From Verrucomicrobium sp. (GTDB lineage: Bacteria; Verrucomicrobiota; Verrucomicrobiia; Methylacidiphilales; UBA1321), in contig JAFIGT010000017.1 in NCBI GenBank assembly GCA_017849585.1, positions 62,001-126,000 of the forward strand: a stretch of 64,000 bases of DNA, in the 5' to 3' direction. Positions 29,487 to 38,755 of this stretch are shown here, in pieces. Position 1 is the first letter of the stretch, and every line of letters starts with the position of its first letter. The notes under the pieces were generated by a model that was not told the DNA's origin, made no database searches, and worked only from the letters and a program-made list of their open reading frames with translations. The position numbers were made by a program, and so were the translations under genes.

Positions 29487-31202
29487 ATGTCAGAATTTGA
29501 AATCAAGACGGTCACCGGCGAGACGATCACTCCGCAGGCTCTCAAGGAAGAGATGCTCAAGATCTATCCGGCCAAAACCAAGCGCAAGCGCGAGAAGCAA
29601 ATCCTCTCCAATGACCCGGAGCTTCCTCCGGAAATCGGCGCCAATACGCGCACGATCCCCGGCATCATCACGCAGCGCGGCTGCACTTACGCTGGGTGCA
29701 AGGGCGTGGTGCTCGGACCGATCCACGATATCGTCCACATCACGCACGGCCCGATCGGTTGCGCATTTTACTCCTGGCTCTCGCGCCGTAATTTGGCGAA
29801 GCCGGTGAACAAGGGCGACACGAACTACCTGCAGTATTGCATGTCGACCGACATGCAGGAGGAGGAGATTGTGTTCGGCGGCGAAAAGAAACTCGCACAG
29901 GCATGCCGCGAGGCCTACGCACTCTTCAAACCGCGCGCGATCGCGATCTATTCCACCTGCCCGGTGGGATTGATCGGTGACGACGTGCACGCCGTGGCCC
30001 GCAAGATGAGTGAAGAGCTCGGCATTAATGTCTGCGGGTTCAGCTGCGAGGGATACAAAGGCGTCAGCCAGTCGGCCGGTCACCACATTGCCAACAACGG
30101 CGTGTTCAAGCACATGGTCGGCAAGCTCGACATGACCCACGACAATCCCTTTTCGATCAACGTCCTCGGTGAGTACAACATCGGCGGCGACGCGTGGGAA
30201 ATCGATACGCTCCTGCGCAAGTGCGGCATTCACGTGGTCTCCACGCTCTCGGGCGATGTGAACTACGACCAGGTCTGCTCCTCGCACACCGCGAATTTGA
30301 ACGTGGTCATGTGCCACCGCTCCATCAACTACATGGCGCAGATGATGGAAACGAAGTTCGGCATCCCGTGGTTCAAGGTGAACTTTATCGGTGCCGCGGC
30401 GACCGCGAAGTCCCTCCGCAAGATCGGTCAGTTCTTCGGCGACAAGGGTCTCATCGACCGGATCGAGGAAGTGATCGCCGCCGAAATGGCTGCGCTCGCG
30501 CCGATCCAGAAGGATGTGACCAGCCGCACGAAGGGCAAGAAGGTCGCGCTGTTCGTCGGTGGTTCCCGCGCTCACCACTATCAGGATCTCTTCAGCGACA
30601 TCGGCATGGAGACCATCTCCGCCGGTTACGAATTCGCCCATCGCGACGACTATGAAGGCCGCGCCGTGCTGCCGACCATCAAGATCGATGCCGATAGCCG
30701 CAACATCGAGGAAATCCATGTCGAGGCCGATCCGCAACGTTATAACCCGCGCAAGTCACCGGAGCAAATCGCCGCGCTCGAAGCCGGTGGTTTCACCTTC
30801 CGCGATTACGACGGAATGATGAAGCAGATGAAGAAGAACTCGCTCGTGATCGACGACATCAGCCACCACGAAATGGAAAAGCTGATCGCGATCTGCAAGC
30901 CCGATGTCATCTGCTCCGGCATCAAGGACAAATTCGTCATCGAAAAACTCGGCGTGCCCTGCAAACAGCTTCACAGCTACGACTACGGTGGACCATACGC
31001 CGCCTTCACCGGTGCGGCGAATTTCTACAAGGAAATCGACCGCCTGACCTCGACAAAGGTGTGGAAATTCGTGGTTCCCCCGTGGAAGCAAAATCCCGAA
31101 CTGCAGGCCACGATGGCCTTCGGCAAGGCCGCCGCGGCTGAGGATCTGACGCCGAAGCGTTCGATGAAAGCCAAGAATGTTGAACCCGCAGAGGAAGCCT
31201 GA
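29487..31202 (+). CDS. nifD: NifD, molybdenum-iron protein alpha chain
   Basis: Alpha subunit of dinitrogenase carrying FeMo-co. 571 residues, with GGAGGA six bases before the ATG. P-cluster ligands Cys66 (RGCTYAG), Cys92 (PIGCAFYSW) and Cys158 (STCPVGLIGDD); FeMo-co ligands Cys276 (VVMCHRS) and His496 (QLHSYDY); active-site His199 in SAGHHIANN. Compared with the Azotobacter chain there is an insertion of about 50 residues near 390-450, the form seen in clostridial and other anaerobe NifD. No delta-subunit gene lies between D and K, which argues for the Mo enzyme over the V or Fe-only enzymes. Confidence 0.97.
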   Translation: MSEFEIKTVTGETITPQALKEEMLKIYPAKTKRKREKQILSNDPELPPEIGANTRTIPGIITQRGCTYAGCKGVVLGPIHDIVHITHGPIGCAFYSWLSRRNLAKPVNKGDTNYLQYCMSTDMQEEEIVFGGEKKLAQACREAYALFKPRAIAIYSTCPVGLIGDDVHAVARKMSEELGINVCGFSCEGYKGVSQSAGHHIANNGVFKHMVGKLDMTHDNPFSINVLGEYNIGGDAWEIDTLLRKCGIHVVSTLSGDVNYDQVCSSHTANLNVVMCHRSINYMAQMMETKFGIPWFKVNFIGAAATAKSLRKIGQFFGDKGLIDRIEEVIAAEMAALAPIQKDVTSRTKGKKVALFVGGSRAHHYQDLFSDIGMETISAGYEFAHRDDYEGRAVLPTIKIDADSRNIEEIHVEADPQRYNPRKSPEQIAALEAGGFTFRDYDGMMKQMKKNSLVIDDISHHEMEKLIAICKPDVICSGIKDKFVIEKLGVPCKQLHSYDYGGPYAAFTGAANFYKEIDRLTSTKVWKFVVPPWKQNPELQATMAFGKAAAAEDLTPKRSMKAKNVEPAEEA

Positions 31203-31241
31203 CGCGCTTCCGGCCCAACCCCAAAAGCAAAAGGAAATACC

Positions 31242-32615
31242 ATGCTCGACGGAACGAAAGCAGAATTGACAGAACGTACCGCACTGCGGATCAACCCGGC
31301 CAAAACGTGCCAGCCCATCGGCGCGATGTATGCCGCCCTGGGTATCCACGGCTGCATGCCTCACAGCCACGGATCGCAAGGCTGCTGCGCCTATCACCGC
31401 AGCCACCTCACGCGCCACTACAAGGAACCGGTCATGGCGACGACCAGCTCCTTCACGGAAGGCTCGGCGGTCTTCGGCGGCTTGGCGAACTTAACGACCG
31501 CGCTGCAAAATATCTTCTCGATCTACAACCCTGATGTGGTGGCGATTCACACCACCTGTCTGTCGGAAGTTATCGGCGACGATATCCCCACGATCATCAA
31601 GAAGGCCCGCGATGAGGGCAAGGTGCCGGAAGGCAAAGTGGTCATCCACACCAACACCCCAAGCTTCGTCGGCTCGCACGTCACCGGGTTCTCGAACATG
31701 GTCACCTCGACCATCAAGTACCTCGCGGAAAAGACGGGCAAGACCACGGATCGCCTGAACGTGATTCCGGGTTACCTCGATCCAAGCGACATCCTCGAAA
31801 TCAAGCGACTGCTTGGCATCCTCGGTGTGAGCTCGATCCTCCTGCCCGACACCTCGGGCGTGCTCGATACCGGCCTGGACGGCAACTACACCATGTTCCC
31901 GAAAGGCGGCACGACCGTTGAGGACATCAAGAGCATGGGCGACAGTTTCGCGACTATCGCCTGCGGTCACTTCGCCTCGCACGCTGCGGCGACGCAGTTG
32001 GAAAATCAGTGCAACGTGCCTGCCGGATTCCTGGAACTGCCCATCGGCTTGACTGGTACGGACCGCTTCATCAATGCGGTGCGTCAGTACGCCACGATCG
32101 ACATTCCAGAAGCGATCGAGGAAGAGCGCGCGCGCCTGATCGACTTGATGAGCGATTTGCACCAGTACCTGCACGGCAAGACGGTGGCCATTGCGGGCGA
32201 CCCGGACCATGTCATCGCCATGACCCAGTTCCTGGTCGATCTCGACATGAAACCGAAATACATCGTCACCGGCACGCCCGGCCAGTTCTTCGAACGCCGC
32301 ATTGCGGAAATTTTGAAGGACTCCGGCTCGAACGCCACGGTAAAGCAGTTTGGCGACCTGTTCGAGATGCATCAGTGGATCAAAAACGATCCGGTCGATC
32401 TCATCATCGGCAACACCTACAACAAACACATCGCCCGTGTGGAAAACATCCCGCTGATCCGCTTCGGATTCCCGATCCTGGATCGCGGCACGCACCGCCT
32501 GTTCCCGACCGTGGGCTACACCGGCGCAAAGCGGTTGATCGACGAGATGGTGAATGCACTCCTCGATAAGAAAGACCGCGAGTGCGATGAGCAATGGTTC
32601 GAATTGATCCAATAA
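31242..32615 (+). CDS. nifK: NifK, molybdenum-iron protein beta chain
   Basis: Beta subunit of dinitrogenase; shares the P-cluster with NifD. 457 residues, the short anaerobe-type form that lacks the ~50-residue N-terminal extension of proteobacterial NifK. P-cluster ligands Cys23 (KTCQPIGAMYA), Cys48 (HGSQGCCAY) and Cys106 (HTTCLSEVIGDD) are present. AAGGAAA precedes the ATG. The long NifD with a short NifK is a matching pair, as in Clostridium pasteurianum. Followed by an unusual 275-base spacer before nifE. Confidence 0.97.
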   Translation: MLDGTKAELTERTALRINPAKTCQPIGAMYAALGIHGCMPHSHGSQGCCAYHRSHLTRHYKEPVMATTSSFTEGSAVFGGLANLTTALQNIFSIYNPDVVAIHTTCLSEVIGDDIPTIIKKARDEGKVPEGKVVIHTNTPSFVGSHVTGFSNMVTSTIKYLAEKTGKTTDRLNVIPGYLDPSDILEIKRLLGILGVSSILLPDTSGVLDTGLDGNYTMFPKGGTTVEDIKSMGDSFATIACGHFASHAAATQLENQCNVPAGFLELPIGLTGTDRFINAVRQYATIDIPEAIEEERARLIDLMSDLHQYLHGKTVAIAGDPDHVIAMTQFLVDLDMKPKYIVTGTPGQFFERRIAEILKDSGSNATVKQFGDLFEMHQWIKNDPVDLIIGNTYNKHIARVENIPLIRFGFPILDRGTHRLFPTVGYTGAKRLIDEMVNALLDKKDRECDEQWFELIQ

Positions 32616-32890
32616 TCAACTTCCGGTCGTAACACCTATTCACCCGTGAAGACCTGAAAAATGAAACCGCGCCGCACGCCTCTTCCGCTGGGAGTCAGCC
32701 AGCACGAGTCGGTCCGACTCGAAGGGACGTGTGGTGGGGCGCAGCGTTCCGCTGCCCTCGGGCGTGACTGCCACACGCCCGATGCGGTGGCGGAATTTCT
32801 ACGCGAAATCGGGACGCTGAACCGCCACTTCGCCAAGGTGGTCGGTCAAATTTCCTGGAGTCCTTCCTGTTCTCAACATCGGAGCCATCC
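32616..32890 (+). ncRNA. Hairpin-rich nifK-nifE spacer, candidate structured RNA
   Basis: 275 bases inside the nif operon with several stems: 32705-32721 (17-bp palindrome CGAGTCGG-T-CCGACTCG), 32741-32755 (GCAGCG-TTC-CGCTGC), 32760-32780 (GGGCGTG/CACGCCC, 7-base loop) and 32821-32846 (ACCGCCAC pairing with GTGG and CGGT). CGTGTGG (32728-32734) can instead pair with CCACACG (32771-32777), which excludes the 32760 stem. A 77-codon open frame (32661-32894) overlaps the nifE start and looks non-coding. Possibly an RNA processing or stabilising element that sets the HDK to EN ratio, or a repeat cluster. Confidence 0.45.
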
Positions 32891-34306
32891 ATGAAGGAAA
32901 TCGAAATCATCCCAGAGCGCGAGGGTCAGGTGCAGCGCAAGGGAAACGTCTCGGCACCGATGGCGTGCAACAAGAAGAGCGCCGCCGGTTCCGTCAGCCA
33001 GCGAGCCTGTGTTTTCTGCGGCTCGCGCGTTGTGCTCTATCCGATTTCCGATGCGCTCCATGTCGTCCACGGTCCCATTGGCTGCGCCGCGTACACGTGG
33101 GATATTCGCGGTTCGCTTTCCAGCGGCCAGCAACTGCACCGCAATAGTTTCTCCACCGATCTGCGCGAGATGGATGTCATCTACGGCGGTGAAAAAAAAC
33201 TCCTTCTCGCCTTGCGCCAGCTGATCGCGCGTTACAAGCCCAAGGCCGCTTTCATCTATTCTACCTGCATCGTCGGGGTGATCGGCGATGACGTCGAAGC
33301 GGTTTGCCGGACAATGACTGCCGAAGCGGGCATCCCGGTTATTCCAGTTCATTCGGAAGGTTTCAAGGGAACCAAGAAAGATGGTTACCGCGCCGCCTGC
33401 GAGGCGGTCGCTACTCTTCTCGGCACCGGATCCACCGAGGACGTGAAGCCGCACAGCGTGAATATTCTCGGGGATTTCAATCTCGCGGGCGAGACGTGGA
33501 TCATCAAAAAGTATTACGAGCGGATGGGCATTCAAGTGGTCACCTGCATCACGGGCGACGCGAAGATCGAAGACATCCGCCGCGCGCACGGCGCGAAATT
33601 GAATCTGGTCCAATGCTCGGGATCGATGACGCATCTGGCGAAGATGATGGAGGAGAAGTACGGCATTCCCTTCAAACGCGTCTCGTACTTTGGCATCGAG
33701 GATATGTCCGCCGCGCTCTACGACACGGCGAAATTTTTCAGCAATGATCCGACGATCATGCAACGCGCCCAAGATCTGGTACGCGAGGAAGTCGGTAATA
33801 TTTACCCGCAACTGCAGGCGTATCGCGAAGAGCTACAAGGCAAGAAAGCCGCCATCTATGTGGGCGGTTCGTTCAAGGCGTTTTCCCTCGTGCGCGCGCT
33901 GCGTTTGATCGGGATGCAAACCGCCGTGGTTGGTTCGCAAACGGGCGGACCGGACGATTACAAGCAGCTCGCGGAAATTTGTGATGAAGGAACGATCATC
34001 GTGGACGATTCGAACCCGCTCGAGCTGGCTAAATTTGTCCTCGAAAAGGATGTGGATCTCTTTATCGGCGGCGTGAAGGAACGCCCGATCGCATACAAGC
34101 TCGGCGTGGCGTTCTGCGACCACAATCACGAGCGCAAAGAGCCGCTCGCCGGCTTTGTCGGTATGCTGAATTTTGCGAAGGAAGTCTATTCGTCCGTGAT
34201 GAGTCCGGTCTGGAATTTTGTTCCCAGAAGACAGCCCGGGCGCGCTCACACTGGCATGCCCAGTGCTCAGGAAAAGAGTGTCTCTCTCGAGGAGAAAACC
34301 CCATGA
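32891..34306 (+). CDS. nifE: NifE, FeMo-co scaffold alpha-like subunit
   Basis: With NifN forms the cytoplasmic scaffold on which the NifB product is converted to FeMo-co. 471 residues, GGAG seven bases before the ATG. NifD-like Cys positions are kept: Cys40 (RACVFCG), Cys65 (PIGCAAYTW) and Cys126 (STCIVGVIGDD). Signature HSEGFKGTKKDGY is typical of NifE. Overlaps nifN by four bases (ATGA), showing translational coupling. Confidence 0.95.
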   Translation: MKEIEIIPEREGQVQRKGNVSAPMACNKKSAAGSVSQRACVFCGSRVVLYPISDALHVVHGPIGCAAYTWDIRGSLSSGQQLHRNSFSTDLREMDVIYGGEKKLLLALRQLIARYKPKAAFIYSTCIVGVIGDDVEAVCRTMTAEAGIPVIPVHSEGFKGTKKDGYRAACEAVATLLGTGSTEDVKPHSVNILGDFNLAGETWIIKKYYERMGIQVVTCITGDAKIEDIRRAHGAKLNLVQCSGSMTHLAKMMEEKYGIPFKRVSYFGIEDMSAALYDTAKFFSNDPTIMQRAQDLVREEVGNIYPQLQAYREELQGKKAAIYVGGSFKAFSLVRALRLIGMQTAVVGSQTGGPDDYKQLAEICDEGTIIVDDSNPLELAKFVLEKDVDLFIGGVKERPIAYKLGVAFCDHNHERKEPLAGFVGMLNFAKEVYSSVMSPVWNFVPRRQPGRAHTGMPSAQEKSVSLEEKTP

Positions 34307-35790
34307 GTACGCTCTCTTCCCAAACCGTTTCCGCTTGTGCTTCGTGCAACTCGTTTGATTGCGATCCGTCGACCTGTTCGGCACGTCAACCCGTGGAAGA
34401 AATTGTCGAGACCGCGCCGTTTGCTGCGTCCACGGAAGGGATTACCGCCGCAACACGGAACGCCTGCAAACTTTGCACGCCGCTCGGCGCGTGTCTCGCG
34501 TTTCGGGGAGTAGAGGGGGCCATCCCGCTCTTGCATGGTTCGCAGGGTTGCTCCACGTATATCCGTCGCTATCTGATCAGCCACTTTCGCGAGCCGATTG
34601 ACATCGCTTCCTCCAATTTCACGGAAGACTCAGCGGTCTTTGGAGGCTCGAGTAATTTCAAGACCGCGGTAAAAAATCTCCGCCGCCAGTACGAGCCCGA
34701 GTTGATCGCCGTCGCTACGACGTGTCTTTCCGAAACGATCGGCGAGGACATGAAGCGGCTCTTTCACGAGTATTATGCCGAGAATTGGGAGGAGGGGCAT
34801 CCGCACATGGTGCATGTCTCGACGGCCAGTTATCGCGGCACGCATATCGACGGATTCCATAACGCGGTGAGGGCTCTCGTAGAGACGCTCGCGGTTTCCG
34901 GACCGCGCACGCGCCGTGTGAATCTGCTGCCGGGCATGGTTTCAACCGCCGATTTGCAGCATCTGAAAGAAATCCTCGCTGACTTCGGTTTGCCCTACAC
35001 GCTGCTGCCGGATTATTCCGAATCGCTCGATGGCGAGACCTGGGCCGAGTACGAAAAGTTGCCGAGCGGCGGCACGCCGATGAAGGCGATTGCGGAGACA
35101 GGTTCCGCGCAGCTCTCGATTGAATTCGGTCACACCATCGCGGGAACAAAAACCGCCGGTCAATTTTTGGAAGAAAAATTCTGTGTGCCGTGCCGTTCGC
35201 TCGGACTGCCGATCGGTATCGGCGAAACCGACGCATTTCTCGAAACGCTCGGCACGGCCAGTGGCCGCACCGTTCCGGCGAAGTACCGCCAGGAGCGGGG
35301 CCGCCTGGTCGACTCACTGGTGGACGGTCACAAATACGTCTTCGGTAAGCGGGCGATTGTCTACGGCGAGGAAGATCTCGTCGCCGGACTCTGTGCCTTT
35401 CTCTGCGAAATCGGCGTGGAACCGGTGCTCTGTGCTTCCGGTGGCGAAAGTGGTCGCCTCGAAGAAGCGATCAAGACGGCGCATCCCGCACCGTTGCGCA
35501 AGAGCATGGCGAAGATGGAAATTCGCGGCGGAGTCGACTTCGCAGAAATCGGCGAAGATGCGGAACGCCTCAAGCCTGATTTTCTCATCGGCAATAGCAA
35601 GGGTTACAAGATTGCAAAAAAGCTCAACGTGCCGCTGATCCGTTGCGGCTTCCCCATCCACGACCGCATCGGCGGTCACCGCCTCCTGCACCTCGGCTAT
35701 CGCGGCGCGCAAAGGCTCTACGACGAGATTGTCAACGCGCTACTTGAAGCAAAACAGGAGGGATCCGAAATCGGATACAGCTATTTATGA
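34303..35790 (+). CDS. nifN: NifN, FeMo-co scaffold beta-like subunit with Cys-rich N-terminus
   Basis: Beta-like partner of NifE. 495 residues. The core is NifN: NACKLCTPLGACLAFRGVEG, LHGSQGCSTYIRRYLISHF and TTCLSETIGEDM. Residues 1-30 carry an extra motif Cys12-x2-Cys15-x4-Cys20-x4-Cys25 that I do not know from standard NifN and that could hold an additional metal site. Start ATG lies within the ATGA overlap with nifE. Confidence 0.93.
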   Translation: MSTLSSQTVSACASCNSFDCDPSTCSARQPVEEIVETAPFAASTEGITAATRNACKLCTPLGACLAFRGVEGAIPLLHGSQGCSTYIRRYLISHFREPIDIASSNFTEDSAVFGGSSNFKTAVKNLRRQYEPELIAVATTCLSETIGEDMKRLFHEYYAENWEEGHPHMVHVSTASYRGTHIDGFHNAVRALVETLAVSGPRTRRVNLLPGMVSTADLQHLKEILADFGLPYTLLPDYSESLDGETWAEYEKLPSGGTPMKAIAETGSAQLSIEFGHTIAGTKTAGQFLEEKFCVPCRSLGLPIGIGETDAFLETLGTASGRTVPAKYRQERGRLVDSLVDGHKYVFGKRAIVYGEEDLVAGLCAFLCEIGVEPVLCASGGESGRLEEAIKTAHPAPLRKSMAKMEIRGGVDFAEIGEDAERLKPDFLIGNSKGYKIAKKLNVPLIRCGFPIHDRIGGHRLLHLGYRGAQRLYDEIVNALLEAKQEGSEIGYSYL

Positions 35791-35794
35791 ATCG

Positions 35795-35862
35795 CTTTCA
35801 GCCGTCAGCTTTCAGCTTTCAGTCTTCGGCACACAAAATGAATGGGTGCAGCGTCACGCTGC
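35795..35862. repeat. nifN-nifB spacer: CAGCTTT repeats and family 1 palindrome
   Basis: The 121-base gap holds short tandem units (CAGCTTT, CAGCCGT; about 35795-35823) and the palindrome GCAGCGTCACGCTGC at 35848-35862. The 20-mer TGGGTGCAGCGTCACGCTGC here is identical to that at 17843-17862. It resembles a small repeat insertion within the operon. Confidence 0.65.
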
Positions 35863-35911
35863 CCGGTGTGTGTGTTCGTATCCAATCCGTCAAACAGGAA
35901 GGAGCCTCCGT

Positions 35912-37234
35912 ATGAGCACCGAAACCACCCTTTGCGAAACGGCCCCCACTCCCGGGGATGTGGCCCTCGATTTTTCGAAGCACCCGTGCTTCAACCGCGA
36001 CGCGCATCACAAATTCGGCCGCATCCATCTGCCGGTTGCGCCGCGCTGCAACATCCAGTGCAACTTCTGTAACCGCAAATTCGATTGCATGAATGAAAGC
36101 CGGCCCGGCGTCACCAGTTCGGTGTTGAAACCATGGCAGGCGGTGGATTACTTGAGCGAGATGCTCGAAAAGCGTCCCGAGATCACCGTGCTCGGCATTG
36201 CCGGTCCGGGCGATCCGTTTGCGAATTGCGAGGAGACGATGGAAACGCTGCGACTCGCCCGCGCGAAATTCCCGAATCTCATTCTTTGCCTCGCAAGTAA
36301 CGGCCTCGGCATTGGGCCGTACATCGACGAACTCGCTGAGTTGAAGACAAGTCACGTGACCATCACGATCAACGCGATCGATCCCGCCATCACGGCCAAG
36401 GTCTATGCCTGGGTGCGCGACAACAAGACACCGCTGCGGGGTCTCGCCGGTGCAGCACTGCTGCTGGAGCGCCAACTCGAAGCGATCGCCAAGTTGAAGG
36501 AAAAGAACATCGTGGTGAAGACGAACACGATCATCATGCCCGGCATCAATGATGAGCACATCCCGATCCTCGCGAAGAAAATGGGCGAAATGGGCGTCGA
36601 CATCATGAACTGCATGCCGCTGATCCCGGTGAAGGGCGCGGTGTTTGAGGACATGGAAGCGCCCAGCGCCACGATGACCGCCCGCGTGCGCTTGCAATCC
36701 GGCCTCTCTCTGCCGCAGATGGTCCATTGCGCCCGCTGTCGTGCGGATGCGGTCGGTCTGATCAATGAACAACCGACCGAGGAAGTCGCGGCGAAGCTCA
36801 ACGAGTATTCCCAACGCGCACCCAGTGGTGAAACCCGTCCCTGCATCGCCGTCGCATCACTCGAAGGCATGCTGGTGAATCAACACCTCGGCGAAGCCAC
36901 CCGTTTCCTCGTCTATGAACCCGCTGCGGAATCGAGCGCGGGTTATAAATTCAAGGAAGTCCGGCTCGCACCCGAACCCGGTCGCGGCGTCGAACGGTGG
37001 AAGGAACTCGCGGAAACGCTCAACGATTGCCGCATGGTCTTGGTGAGTGCGGCCGGAACCGGCCCGCGCGCGGTGATGGAAGAACTCGGCGTGCTCGTGA
37101 CCGAAATGGAAGGGCTCATCGACGAAGGTCTGCGCCCGCTCTTCGCGGGTCAGCCACTTCCCGCCACTTTAAAGAAGCGCCTCACCGGTTGCGGCGGTCC
37201 CTCCTGTCGCGGCACGGGCACCGGTTGCGCCTGA
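35912..37234 (+). CDS. nifB: NifB, radical SAM FeMo-co precursor synthase, with NifX-like domain
   Basis: Radical SAM enzyme that fuses two [4Fe-4S] clusters and inserts carbide to make the FeMo-co core (NifB-co). 440 residues from ATG at 35912, with AGGAAGGAG upstream. Radical SAM cysteines 46, 50 and 53 (PRCNIQCNFCNRKF); the SAM-binding GIAGPGDP follows at about 92. The C-terminal third (about 308-425, from IAVASLEGMLVNQHLGEA) is a NifX/NafY-type domain, probably for holding the cofactor. The end is Gly/Cys-rich (GCGGPSCRGTGTGCA), an uncommon tail. Confidence 0.95.
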   Translation: MSTETTLCETAPTPGDVALDFSKHPCFNRDAHHKFGRIHLPVAPRCNIQCNFCNRKFDCMNESRPGVTSSVLKPWQAVDYLSEMLEKRPEITVLGIAGPGDPFANCEETMETLRLARAKFPNLILCLASNGLGIGPYIDELAELKTSHVTITINAIDPAITAKVYAWVRDNKTPLRGLAGAALLLERQLEAIAKLKEKNIVVKTNTIIMPGINDEHIPILAKKMGEMGVDIMNCMPLIPVKGAVFEDMEAPSATMTARVRLQSGLSLPQMVHCARCRADAVGLINEQPTEEVAAKLNEYSQRAPSGETRPCIAVASLEGMLVNQHLGEATRFLVYEPAAESSAGYKFKEVRLAPEPGRGVERWKELAETLNDCRMVLVSAAGTGPRAVMEELGVLVTEMEGLIDEGLRPLFAGQPLPATLKKRLTGCGGPSCRGTGTGCA

Positions 37235-37285
37235 TTTTCGACCAAAAACTCAACCTCCATTCAAACCTCTACTTAGGAAAAGAAC

Positions 37286-37594
37286 ATGATCACGAAACCG
37301 AAAACTCACATCTTCGTTTGCGGCAGCTTCCGCGCCACCGGCGCGCAGGGCGTCTGCCACAAAAAGGAATCCGCGCAATTGCTCCAGTACCTCACGGAAG
37401 AAGCCGCTGATCGCGGTCTCGATGACGTGATGGTCTCGAGCACCGGCTGTATGAAACTCTGCGATCACGGTCCTGTCGTCGTGGTCTATCCGCAAGGTCA
37501 CTGGTACAAGAGCGTGAACGAATCCGCCGCGGACGCGATCCTCGATGCGATCGAAAACGACAGCGTGGCCGAGGAACATCTCCTCGTCGCCTAG
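37286..37594 (+). CDS. Thioredoxin-like [2Fe-2S] ferredoxin, nif-associated
   Basis: 102 residues, Shethna/FdI-type thioredoxin-fold ferredoxin. Cluster cysteines at 12, 24, 55 and 59 (FVCGSF, QGVCHK, STGCMKLCDHG). The fold and spacing match the nif-linked 2Fe-2S protein of Azotobacter and Clostridium, whose proposed roles are electron transfer during cofactor assembly or conformational protection of nitrogenase. AGGAAAAG precedes the ATG. Lies between nifB and nifV with a six-base gap to nifV. Confidence 0.9.
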   Translation: MITKPKTHIFVCGSFRATGAQGVCHKKESAQLLQYLTEEAADRGLDDVMVSSTGCMKLCDHGPVVVVYPQGHWYKSVNESAADAILDAIENDSVAEEHLLVA

Positions 37595-37600
37595 TTTGTT

Positions 37601-38755
37601 ATGACTCCTCACCTCATCGACACCACGTTGCGCGACGGCGAGCAGACGCCGGGCGTGGTGTTTTCGCGTGAGGAAAAAATCCGCATCGCCCGTGGCCTCG
37701 CTGAACTCGGGATTCCCGAGCTCGAGGTCGGCATTCCGGCCATGGGCGGTCGGCAGATCGATGACATCAATGCGGTGTGCGACCTGAATACCGGCTGCAA
37801 GATTCTCACGTGGTGCCGCGCCGCGCATGCGGACTTGGATCTCGCGGCATGCTGTCGCGCAGATGGCGTCCATATTTCCGTGCCCACATCGTCGATCCAT
37901 CTCGAAGCGTGGGGCAAATCGCGTCAATGGGCGTTGACCATTCTGCACGAACTGGTGCAGGAAGGACTTGGCAGATTTTCGTACGTCACCGTCGGCGCGC
38001 AGGACGCTTCCCGCGCGGAACCGGAGTTCGTCGGAGATCTCGCGGCGGCGGCCGCCTTTGCCGGAGCGAAGCGTTTCCGCATCGCGGACACCGTGGGCAT
38101 TCTCAATCCTCTAAGCACTGCGAAGTTGATTGAAACCGTGCGCGCGGCCACCAATGGCATCGAACTCGAATTTCACGGCCATAACGATCTCGGCATGGCG
38201 GTGGGCAATACCATCGCGGCGTTTCAAGCCGGAGCCGAGGCCGCCAGCGTGACCGTCAACGGCATCGGCGAACGCACCGGCAATGCGCCGCTTGAAGAAG
38301 TCGTCATGGCGTTGCGCGTGTCCTGCGGCATCGATTGCGGCATCAAGACGCGCCACATCTGGCAGCTCTCGCACTTTGTCGCCACCGCCTCGGGCCGCGA
38401 CTTGCATCCTTCCAAGCCCGTGACCGGCTCAGCGGCGTTTCTGCATGAATCGGGCATCCACTGCGCAGGGCTGCTGCGCAATCACGAGACCTACGAACCG
38501 TTCAATGCGGATGAAGTCGGCCGGGGTGGCTCGGAATTTGTGCTCGGTCATCATTCCGGCAAAGCGGTGCTGCGGCACATGCTGGAACGTATCGGCATCA
38601 AGGTGGACCAAGCTACGGCATCGCAATTGCTTGAACTCGCACGGGAACAGGCGCGCCTGCTTAAGCGGGCGCTCACGGCGGAGGAACTCCGCCAGCTCGT
38701 CGCGGAAACGACCGAACTCCAGGCGGAGTTTAATTACGCTCGGAGAGAATCGTGA
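37601..38755 (+). CDS. nifV: NifV, homocitrate synthase
   Basis: Condenses acetyl-CoA with 2-oxoglutarate to homocitrate, the organic ligand of FeMo-co. 384 residues, typical. Visible: the catalytic [15 protein letters not shown] at the N-terminus, the metal site HGHND (residues about 189-193) and [13 protein letters not shown]. Linked to the nif genes, which favours NifV over 2-isopropylmalate synthase or lysine-pathway homocitrate synthase. The last part of the gene overlaps a possible small minus-strand gene. Confidence 0.93.
   Translation: MTPHLIDTTLRDGEQTPGVVFSREEKIRIARGLAELGIPELEVGIPAMGGRQIDDINAVCDLNTGCKILTWCRAAHADLDLAACCRADGVHISVPTSSIHLEAWGKSRQWALTILHELVQEGLGRFSYVTVGAQDASRAEPEFVGDLAAAAAFAGAKRFRIADTVGILNPLSTAKLIETVRAATNGIELEFHGHNDLGMAVGNTIAAFQAGAEAASVTVNGIGERTGNAPLEEVVMALRVSCGIDCGIKTRHIWQLSHFVATASGRDLHPSKPVTGSAAFLHESGIHCAGLLRNHETYEPFNADEVGRGGSEFVLGHHSGKAVLRHMLERIGIKVDQATASQLLELAREQARLLKRALTAEELRQLVAETTELQAEFNYARRES

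Noticed and set aside
29487-32615. Vanadium or iron-only nitrogenase
   Set aside because: No delta-subunit gene (vnfG/anfG) between the alpha and beta genes, and nifV, nifE, nifN and molybdate genes are adjacent; FeMo-co ligands and the anaerobe-type insertion fit NifD.
32661-32894. 77-codon open frame in the nifK-nifE spacer
   Set aside because: It overlaps the nifE start, runs through four hairpins, and has an Arg/Ser/His-rich composition with no ribosome binding site.
35795-35827. Short CAGCTTT repeats as a CRISPR array
   Set aside because: Units of about seven bases without spacers or cas genes; a simple short tandem repeat.
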